64,000 bases of DNA from Agrypnia vestita (taxonomy: Eukaryota > Arthropoda > Insecta > Trichoptera > Phryganeidae): NCBI GenBank assembly GCA_016648135.1, contig JADDOH010000477.1, positions 124,001-188,000 on the forward strand, read 5' to 3'. Positions 56,440 to 64,000 of this stretch are shown piece by piece (position 1 is the first letter of the stretch; every line of letters begins with the position of its first letter). A program made the position numbers and the translations under genes. Below the pieces are notes generated by a model that did not search any database, had not been told where the DNA came from, and was given only the letters and a program-made list of their open reading frames with translations.

Positions 56440-56770
56440 TATTTTGGTGGCCATCCTAAATATATCACACTGTTTAAATACGTCCTGGTATGGAATTCAC
56501 CATATTTGATAATCTTTTAAAATTTTCTCTTACCACCCATTTTCAATAATTTTTTTGAGGTTTTCCTTTGACGAAGGCTTCAATATACTTATATCAATGG
56601 TTATTTTATGCCACAGGTTCTCCATAGGATTCAGGTCACGACTGTTTCCGGGCCAACGCACTGTTATTATCCCACTATTTCTCGTAAAATCTTTGATATA
56701 AAAATAATTTGACAAGCAAGTATTTTTTAAAATTTTATTTATATTAATAACAAAATACACTGTCCAAAGA
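56440..56770 (-). pseudogene. Tc1-like transposase C-terminal relic
   Basis: On the minus strand VRWPGNSRDLNPMENLW (56611-56655, after ITVR) is the third catalytic box of Tc1-type (DD34E) transposases, with the catalytic glutamate in MENLW. It continues HKITIDISILKPSSKENLKK and, after frame disturbance, SMPGRI (family SMPxRI near the C-terminus). Only the last third remains; stops at the end and no recognised TIRs make it dead. Confidence 0.82.
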
Positions 56771-57327
56771 AAATAATACTTACTGATTTTCTTTGATGGA
56801 ATGGTGCAGAGTCACCATTTCACAATATGAGAATAAATTTAAAAAAACTTTTTTTAATATATTATTTATTATACTAACATGATAATAGGTATATGTACTC
56901 TAATAATAAAACATTATAAATGAAGACTCTGCACATAATACCATTAACAAGTATCTTCAGCACGCATTATTTATATGTATTTTTACATTTATGTATATTT
57001 TACATGTACATTTATGTGTATTATATATTTAGTGTTTGAATGTGATGCGATCATATAAGAATATGTAAATAAATAATTGATTTAATGGGTCTACAAGTTC
57101 AGGTCATCGTTTAGAAAATGGATATTCTGTATGTGTGAATTTTTGAACGATGATAAGGTATCTACAAGATTATCAGCATCAATGTTAGGGTCAGCACAAT
57201 ACAAATTATATGTGCGACATATAATATGTATTGTGACTTTTTAATAAATATTATTATAATATATAATATATAATAATTATAATAAATTTTATATGTAAAA
57301 TATAATAATGAAATGCAGAAATTATAC
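56771..57327. other. AT-rich stretch without recognisable gene
   Basis: Nothing recognised. Confidence 0.5.
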
Positions 57328-57328
57328 A

Positions 57329-57580
57329 GGTGTTAACAGAGCTAGTCCAAAATACTTTACAGGTAGATTTCTGTCTTAAATGTCTTAGATTTCTGTTTTC
57401 TGCGTCAAAAATGTTAAAATAACAATAGTTATGGAGATAGAGGGCTTCAAAGATTGCATTTTTTTCAATAATTCAAACTTATTTTCTGTAAAATGTAGGA
57501 GTATTATCAAAATAACTTGTATCAATTATTAAAAACTCATTCCCTCTTATACAAGCCGAATAAAATGATTAAAACCTTAC
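57329..57580. mobile_element. Left half of a foldback MITE (copy FB4)
   Basis: TATACAGGTGTTAACAGAGC, then AATAGTTATGGAGATAG, TTGCATTTTTTTCAATAAT and CAAGCCGAATAAAATGATTA match the left half of FB1. The right half is missing or beyond recognition. Confidence 0.7.
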
Positions 57581-58850
57581 GAAAAAAAAATGTTTCAAAT
57601 ATCTACTCATCATCGAAAATCCTTGGTGATCCCTGTGTGATTATATTATCTTTCAATAAATAATAAATTTTCTGAAATAATTAAGAATCCACTACTGCCT
57701 CGATTCTTAAATTTACAGCTATACCGATTTCTTCTCAGCATCTCGCCTCTGAACATGGATGGTATAATTGCATTTTAAATTTAGTTGTTGTTAAGTTGCA
57801 GATGCCAGCGCTGGCTCGCCGGCACGTCGAGTTTATTATAACAAACTTCTGTGCTTCCTTAGAATTAAAACATTATAAATGCACGTACTTTTTCTATAAA
57901 GTCCATTAGCACACAAAGTTTTTCTTGCTAAATATGAAAACACATTTAACAATAAACTACATTTTTTTATTTATTAAAAGTATAAAGAACCTGGGATGGT
58001 TTCAAACATTTTATTAACTTTATGAAATTAAGCATATTAGTATATTTTTTTAACAACTTAGTTTGTCACTTATTTTTTTAATACGAGGCTGTTCATTTGC
58101 CAATATAATTCTGTTTTTTGTTGTGTCCTCTTCATTTGGAAAAAACACACAACTTAAGCCCAAACCCAATATTAACAATATTGTTTAACAATTTTTATCC
58201 CGCGTTTACTAGATTTGTCGATTACTTAATGTTTTTTTTTGTGCAATTTTTAAGGACAGTACCTATTGCGCACTGCAGCGCCGAGCACATTCTATGGAAA
58301 ATGACGGACTTCGGAAGAGACAAGTTATGACGCGCCATTCCGTTCGCTCGTATTGACTGTACCGTACGTTTTTATCACTCTTTGATCGCGCGAAACCCAA
58401 CTTGTAACTTCTAAAATATCGTCAAGAGAAATTGACCTGTAAAATCATAAAACTCGAGAAATAAATAACTCGGTAAACTGAAAAACTACTTATTCTTTCA
58501 AATTATATTTGTATACAAAAGCAATTATTGTGTTTATTTTCTCACATAATATATAAATAAAACATTTTTTCTCTTTGGGATTACACCCAGGGAGATTAAA
58601 ATTTAAATGTTAATCGGGCATTTTTTGACAAAGAGGTTATTATTTGTATATTAGCAGTTATTAAGGTACACATTGAACAACTTTTAATTATAAAATTTTT
58701 GCAAAAAAACTCCTTAATAAGTGCATGATATAATTTTCTGTCTCGAACAAACGTGCGCTAGGGAAAGTTGCATGTCAGTCACAGGGGAGGAGTTCTACGC
58801 AAATATTTTTCAATAAATTAATGGTTAAATATGGAACACTTGGTATATAT
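57581..58850. other. Mostly AT-rich, no recognisable gene
   Basis: Slightly GC-richer parts at 57780-57850 and 58250-58400 show no ORF or RNA. A 70-codon frame at 58118 has no domain. Confidence 0.45.
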
Positions 58851-58855
58851 GCTGC

Positions 58856-59270
58856 AGCCATCTGGTTAAATTAGTCAGCCAATTGGACGCCTAGGTCGTT
58901 CATTAAGCGCCGGCATCCAATTGGTTGCCTAGGCCGATAGTTAATTGAACTAGAATCACTCAACGTTTTACAACTTGGCGTATTGAAAGTCAGCCATTTG
59001 AAGATAACTGAGCAAGACAACCAAGTGATTCAAATACAACCTAACCTAATTTAATCTAAACTATCCAAACCTAACCTAACCTAACCTAACCAAACAACAC
59101 AAATTCATCAATATCCAATTGAACTAAATGACTACACGATGTTCAGATGGCTGGTTAAACGTTGCGCTCAATGACTTGGCTAGTTGTCCTTCAGCCATTT
59201 AATTGGATGCCGGCGTTTAATGAACGGCCTAGGCGTCCAATTGCCTGGATTATTTAACCATCTGTGACGT
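58856..59270. mobile_element. Long-TIR MITE with TTAGG-type repeats inside
   Basis: The left end CCATCTGGTTAAATTAGTCA, then CCAATTGGACGCCTAGG and GCCGGCATCCAATT is inverted at the right (AATTGGATGCCGGCG, CCTAGGCGTCCAATTG, ATTTAACCATCTG). Arms are about 75 bp. The middle contains CCTAACCTAACCTAACCTAA (59072-59092), the reverse of (TTAGG)n, the usual insect telomere repeat. No ORF. Target duplication not clear; superfamily unknown. Confidence 0.8.
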
Positions 59271-59329
59271 ATATTTTATCTAGACCATATTAGTTTTCTT
59301 CTGACCTGGTTTGGTGATGTGTGCCTGCC

Positions 59330-59960
59330 GACATTCAGCAGTTTTTATTAATAACACATCATCACTCTTGGCTCACCCATGATGCATCTTGGCCTCCTCA
59401 AGAGTCTTCCTCCATTCATCTCGGTTTAGTGCCAGCTCTCTCCAGGTCAGAAGCTCCAAGACAAGTATGTCTTTGAGGACGTTTTTGCTTAATCTTGGCC
59501 TAAAGCTCCTTTGCCCTTTCAGTCTTGAGTTCAGTAGGGACTTTGGTGCTTGATGCTAGGTCATTCTCTCCACATGATCCAGCCGTCTTCCCAGTTATAT
59601 ACATTTTGCGACATTTTGCTAATATAATATAGAGCTTTATTTTATATATATTTTATATATAATATAGAGCTTATAGCTATATATTTTAAATATAATATAG
59701 AGCTCATACGCCTCAAAAATTTCCTTTCAAAAACGACCAGTGCTCGCTCATTCCTTTTAGTTAGTATCCACGTCTCATCTGCGTATGTGAGCACTGGTCT
59801 AATAAGTGTTTTGTATACTGATATATTAGTGTTTCTGGACAGGTAACAGTCTGGATTTTATCTGCTTTCGTAGGCAGAAGAAACAGCGATTTGCGCTCAC
59901 TATGCGCTTCTGGATCTCTAGTATTATTGTTGTCTGTTATCAGGGAGAGCCCAGGTATGT
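59330..59960 (-). pseudogene. RTE-like LINE C-terminal remnant, minus strand
   Basis: The minus-strand translation reads, from right to left of the window, IRPVLTYADETWILTKRNER, then after an AT-rich interruption (59600-59705) GRRLDHVERM, LKGQRSF and WRELALNRDEWRKTL. The first piece is the post-RT YGxExW segment and the last the typical RDEWR end of RTE-type LINE proteins. Stops and the insertion break it. Confidence 0.78.
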
Positions 59961-60165
59961 AAATCTTGGTACCGTTTCAAAATTTTGACTTCCACATGAG
60001 AAAGTTGGAGTTTGGTGGGTGCGTCTAATTAATATAACATATAAATATATTTTTTTATATATTTATTCTATGAAATGAAACTGTTGTGGAAAACATCAAA
60101 TTTGTGCGTGGACTGCCACCAAAAAATTCAAAATATACTCTACTTGTAACGGGGATCTTGTGATA
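59961..60165. other. No recognisable feature
   Basis: AT-rich spacer. Confidence 0.35.
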
Positions 60166-60169
60166 TTTG

Positions 60170-60520
60170 AATCAGCGAATATTCGCATAACGACGTGCTA
60201 TTTTTTACGCCAGGAAATGTGCACCACTTCTCCGCAGGGGGTCGTATTGTACGGCTAAGTGGCCATATAAAGAGGGAGATGAGACGATCGGCGATATATC
60301 GCGGCGGAGTATCAGCAGGCCCGTCTGCTCGGTAATGGGTCGCGAATAATGTTGAAATGTGTCGTCATTAGGGGATTGTCGTAGCTTTTTCTGCCGGCGA
60401 TGATTAACTTCCAACGTTTATGACTTTTCCATTTCAATTCAACGCCGGCGTTTATTAGGGACTATAAAAATAATGCTCGCAGTCGGTGGCGTAGCGTAAA
60501 AAGCGTGCTGAATGCTGAAT
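60170..60520. other. GC-richer island, apparently single-copy
   Basis: CpG-rich patch (CGATCGGCGATATATCGCGG, GCCGGCGATGATTAAC, ACGCCGGCGTTTATTAGGG) with palindromic words and no copy elsewhere in the window. A 69-codon minus frame has no domain. Candidate conserved non-coding element. Confidence 0.4.
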
Positions 60521-60584
60521 GAATTATAAATGCTTTTATTTTTTCATCTCATTTGAACCTAAAATTATATTACTTACATCGTTA

Positions 60585-61770
60585 TTATCTACATCCCCTT
60601 GTCCTAGTAGGGTTGGCGACCCAATTACTCGACAAGGTGTTTCCACGTTCTCTTGTCTTGCGCTGCTTCTGCACGAGTCAACCAGTCTAGAACAGGGATG
60701 TTATGGATATGAAATTTCGGATCTGGATACGGATACGGATATAGGAATAATGTTTTACCGGTTTTGGATACGGTTACGGACATGAAATTATTTCGAATTA
60801 TCCGCTAGTTTCGGATAATTTCGGTTACGGATATTAGAATTTTAAAATTATAAAAGTAAAATACAAGTAGCAAGATTTGACTTTTATTTCTAGTCTATAT
60901 AATCATTTGTTTTTACAATCAGTCAAACTAATAACTATTATTACAACCACTTTAAGTGCTATGTAGGTACTTATGAAGGTATGTACTTTAAAAAAAATTA
61001 TAATAAAAATAATATTAGTAACTTCTATTAATAGTATTCAATATTTTTATCGGAATTATTATAATTTGCAAAAATACAGCAATTCATAACAAATCAGTCT
61101 TCATAAGCATTGCTTGAGTATTAAAGATAAAGAGTAAAATCTAAAATTGTAATAAATCTTGGTACACTTTTACTGTAATCTAAGTACCTATATAATAACA
61201 AAAACATTTCTTAATGAATTTTGTACGTAATAAACTTAATTGTAGTTTTAATAGTCAAAATCGAGCAAAAGGTAAATTATACTTTTTAAATGATTATATT
61301 ATTGCAAGAGACACGCGCGGCTCGGCCGGGCAAAACAAACAAAAACCTGTTATAACGAACCTTTATCCGAAACTATACGTAACTTTTATATCGGTTTCGG
61401 TTACGGTTACGGATATATTTTTATTTCGGATATCCGATAGTTTTGATTACGGTTAGGGAGCTCCATAACATCCCTGATCTAGAACCACTCTGTTTTCATA
61501 CACATGCCTCTCCCAGCTTAATTTGGGGCGAATCAACGGCGAGTCTTCCTTTCGGGGTTGCCATAAGGATTCTTCTTGCTATTTGTTCCTCTGGCATTCT
61601 TAACACATGTCCAAACCACCTCATTTTTCTATGTGTAGGAGTAGGGGTTCCATGCTGAATATGTGCCTTATATCGAAACTTCTCACCCTGTCCATCAATG
61701 TTACTCCCGCTACCCGCCTTAGAAAACTCATCTCGGCAGCCTGGATCCTTGCTCTCACTCTCTTCGTCTA
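60585..61770 (-). pseudogene. RTE-like LINE C-terminal remnant, minus strand, split by a hAT-like element
   Basis: Right part (61770-61477) on the minus strand reads MRWFGHVLRMPEEQIARRIL-like sequence (actual start RWFGHVLRMPEEQIARRI), ATPKGR and SPQIKLGEA. After removing the 784-bp insertion the left part continues NRVVLDWLTRAEAAQ and DKRTW, ending near 60585 in a GATGTAGATAATAACGATG tail. It is the same family as 2160-2324. It is 5'-truncated and carries frame disturbances. Confidence 0.82.
60693..61476. mobile_element. hAT-like non-autonomous element inside the LINE
   Basis: A 15-bp perfect TIR CAGGGATGTTATGGA occurs at both ends. Flanks are GTCTAGAA (60685-60692) and ATCTAGAA (61477-61484), an 8-bp duplication with one change, as expected for hAT. 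Sub-terminal regions are made of GGATACGGATACGGATA and TTCGGTTACGGATA words on both sides. The middle is AT-rich; no transposase ORF. Confidence 0.9.
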
Positions 61771-62362
61771 CATATACTTACATGAAAAATGTTTTTTAAA
61801 ACCAAGCTTATGTTTAAATGCACTAAAAATTTACGACATTGATATAGATTACAGAATTCTGTTGTTTTTTTGCAAATTTTTTTGTTTACCAAATTGAATT
61901 TTTGAAATTTTTATTTACCATTTAGTAGGTACCTTCCTACATTTAAATAAAACTGTGTTTTTTTTAAATATTTTTTTCGTAAATATAATTTTCTACTTTT
62001 TAGCCATATCGACTGCCACGGCGAAAATTTGTTGCTTTTTTTCGAACTATTGAGTGCATCACGTTGATTACTTATGTCAATTTACAGGCTGTCTCGCTGC
62101 TAAGTAGTCATTTCCGAAATACAATCTTCTTAGACTTATCAACTAATGAAAAGCCACCGCGTGTATAGAATATCAAAAGCCTTCTAGGTTTAATATAACA
62201 CAACGTACAAAATCACATCGGTAGGAAACTTTTTTGTGAGCTCTTTAACTTATTTCCCATACAAAACTTTGATTAATTAATTTTTTTGGATCAATTGATT
62301 AAGAAGTGAATCTGATGACTGATTAATATACTTAAATAGTAGTAATATTCATATATTCATAT
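61771..62362. other. AT-rich stretch without recognisable gene
   Basis: The 96-codon frame at 61607-61897 is the antisense of the LINE followed by AT-rich sequence. Nothing else recognised. Confidence 0.45.
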
Positions 62363-62363
62363 T

Positions 62364-62712
62364 TTAAATAAAACGGATACTTTATACAAATCGTATATTT
62401 TACTGAGAACAAAATTTCGACGTTTCGCTGAAGTCTTATTCAGTGTCATCAGGAGAGTCCTATCAGGGTGGAGGTGTAGGCCGAACTGATTATACGCACT
62501 TTGTTGTGGAGCGACCTCTATCGTAGAAAAATTTAAAACTCCACAACAAAGAGCATATAATTTACGACCTCGGACGAAATAATCAGTTCGGCCTACACCT
62601 CTGCCGTGATAGAACACTCTTCTGATGACGCGAAAAAAAACTTCAGCGAAACGTCGAGATTTGCTTCTCAGTAAAATATACAGTTCTTATAAAATATCCG
62701 TTTTATTTAACT
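62364..62712. mobile_element. Family D inverted pair with hammerhead-like cores
   Basis: Left arm about 62364-62486 (AAATAAAACGGATAC to AGGTGTAGGCCGAACTGAT) and right arm about 62576-62712 (AATCAGTTCGGCCTACACCT to ATCCGTTTTATTTAA) are inverse of each other. The spacer is itself inverted (CACTTTGTTGTGGAG with CTCCACAACAAAG), so the whole is one long palindrome. Both arms carry a core pointing outward. No ORF; the 86-codon minus frame is an artefact. Confidence 0.8.
62608..62662 (+). ncRNA. Hammerhead-like motif, family D (both arms)
   Basis: Right arm: CTGATGA (62622-62628), hairpin region, GAAA (62648-62651), palindromic ACGT, C at the cleavage position, then GAGA pairing with TCTT/TCTC before the box (helix I, 4 bp). 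Left arm on the minus strand keeps a better helix II (CTGAA/TTCAG) but with two unpaired bases on one side and one on the other. Confidence 0.5.
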
Positions 62713-62727
62713 TACTTTCTTACCATA

Positions 62728-63665
62728 ACGCCGTTTCCCCGTGGGGGTAGGCAGAGAGGATAGAGCGCCATATTCTTCTGTCCTGACATACAACTCTCGT
62801 CTCATGTATATTCATACATCTTCACATGCAAGCTCGACGGTTGTTGAGGCGTCTAACGGGATAATCTTCCAGTATCTGGTTAATCTGGTCATGACACGTC
62901 TTCCGCGGTCGGCCTCTTTATGGCGCCGTCAATACTTGCATTATACAGGGTTATTTGTGAAACATTAATAACCTCGCAGGGCTATATTCCTGCCTTGATT
63001 ATGAGTCGAAAATGTTCAAGCTATTATGACCTAATATCAATAGTTTAGGAGATATGCGACATAAAAGTTTGCATTTTTTTTCAATATTTCTGACTTATTT
63101 TTTGTAAAACGTTGGGCTATCAATACAGTAACTGATATCGAATATGAAAAATTCATTCTCTTTAATACAAGTCAAATAAAAAAATTAAAACCTCCGAATT
63201 CCAATTGGAAAACATTCCAATTAGAATTTTTCGGGGTTTTTATCATTTTATTTAACTTGTATTGAAACGAATGAATCTTTCGTAATCGATATGAGTTACT
63301 GTAATGATAGTGCAAAGTTTTACAAAAAATAAATCATAAATATTGCAAAAAAATGCAAACTTTGATGTCGCATATCTCCTTAACTATTGATATTAGGTCA
63401 TAATAGCTTAAACATTTTCGACTCATAATCAAGACAGAAATATAGCCCTGCGAGGCTATTAATGTTTTACAAATAACCCTGTATATCTTTCTTAACATTC
63501 TTTCTTCATTCATTCGGTCAACATGCCCAAACCACCTGAGTGGCTCTTTAATTTTATGAATTATGCTCAGATCAGCTTTACATTAATTCGTAATATCTTC
63601 ATTCTTCACTCTATCATAAATGGATTTGCCACACATACGTCTAAGGGATCTCATTTGAATTATTT
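62728..63665 (-). pseudogene. LINE 3' part, minus strand, split by a foldback MITE
   Basis: The 3' end ACGCCGTTTCCCCGTGGGGG, then TAGGCAGAGAGGAT aligns with 19110-19145 (ACGCCGTTTCCCTGCAGGGG). Beyond the MITE, TTCTTAACATTCTTTC, CAACATGCCCAAACCACCT and TTTGCCACACATACGTCTAA align with 19335-19495, so it encodes the antisense of the RWFGHVERM and LCGKS segments. 5'-truncated near 63665, many changes, dead. Confidence 0.85.
62946..63481. mobile_element. Foldback MITE (copy FB3) inside the LINE
   Basis: Ends are inverse: CAGGGTTATTTGTGAAACAT on the left, and reading inward from the right CAGGGTTATTTGTAAAACAT. TA flanks both ends. Inverted similarity extends through AATAACCTCGCAGGGCTATA, and internal landmarks match FB1 (AGGAGATATGCGACA, TTGCATTTTTTTTCAATATT). 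The tips differ from FB1, suggesting a subfamily. No ORF. Confidence 0.92.
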
Positions 63666-63905
63666 AACACATAAATATATTTAATTTTGTTCATTCCACC
63701 CAAACCCTGGCGACATGATTTTCTCCACCAGCCGCGCTTTACTGAAAACGACCTTCGCGGGACAGCACAAAACTCCGCCATTTTGAATTCTTATATATTT
63801 TTTTTTGAAAAATATCAATAAATGTAGACCTTAAACGATGAAAATAATAAAAATAAATGTATGTGGAATGCATTTTTGATGCATCAAGGTGGTGTGACCC
63901 CTAAA
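63666..63905. other. No recognisable feature
   Basis: Mixed composition, nothing recognised. Confidence 0.4.
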
Positions 63906-64000
63906 CACTAGGGATGGGTCGTCCACGTCCGTCCATCGACGAGACTATCAACTAGTTGAATTCGTCAACTAGTTGACGCATCAACTTCGTTGCGCGGACG
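63906..64000. mobile_element. Possible hAT-like element, cut by the window end
   Basis: CTAGGGATGGGTCGTCCACG resembles the end CTAGAGATGGGTTGTTCATG of the element at 33756-34117. It is followed by CAACTAGTTGAATTCGTC and further CAACTAGTTGAC words, a similar build from short palindromic words. The other end lies outside the window. Confidence 0.45.

Overview
The window looks like repeat-rich, strongly AT-rich (by eye) intergenic or intronic DNA from an arthropod nuclear genome, most likely an insect. I found no host protein-coding gene, rRNA gene or functional tRNA. The organism call rests on the repeats: DD34D mariner copies close to the cecropia-type group, Tc1 and hAT-like DNA transposons, foldback MITEs with TA target sites, a Helitron ending in CTAG, several non-LTR retrotransposon clades, a tRNA-headed SINE and a short TTAGG-type stretch. 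Lepidoptera is my best guess (mariner type, Helitron type, LINE 3' ends with GTAGGCAGAG), held with modest confidence.

Layout. 1-4850: AT-rich DNA with one LINE 3' fragment and one GC-richer island. 4850-15796: an unusual block made of successive tandem arrays (108-bp, about 325-bp, a very diverged array of roughly 90-100 bp, about 150-bp, 149-bp and an ATC-rich array) ending in a poly(A) run on the + strand. 15800-26030: decayed LINEs, an old mariner relic, a direct-repeat pair, a foldback MITE and a tRNA-like pseudogene. 26035-27319: a complete mariner with an intact 339-residue transposase; two internally deleted relatives lie at 32410-33171 and 38844-39956. 28900-36200: hammerhead-like elements, nested LINE and hAT-like insertions and a Helitron with internal 129-bp repeats. 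40000-49300: TIR elements, L2/CR1-like LINE ends, a solo LTR candidate and two copies of one SINE. 50700-56770: palindromic hammerhead-like elements, a second LTR candidate, LINE and Tc1 relics. 57300-64000: MITEs and LINEs, two of which are interrupted by transposons with readable target duplications.

The most interesting theme is a set of sequence-unrelated repeat families (called A to E here) that each carry the hammerhead-ribozyme core order CTGANGA, hairpin, GAAAC, followed by a palindromic helix III with no loop (ACGT, ACATGT or ACCGGT). Four of the loci are arranged as head-to-head inverted pairs. Family A fits the canonical core best; the others carry extra bases next to helix II. This resembles what is known of Penelope-like elements and retrozymes, but no Penelope-type ORF is visible here.

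The readable genes are all transposon genes: one apparently intact mariner transposase, and otherwise broken transposase and reverse-transcriptase remnants. GC-richer patches between repeats look single-copy within the window and are the best candidates for conserved non-coding sequence.
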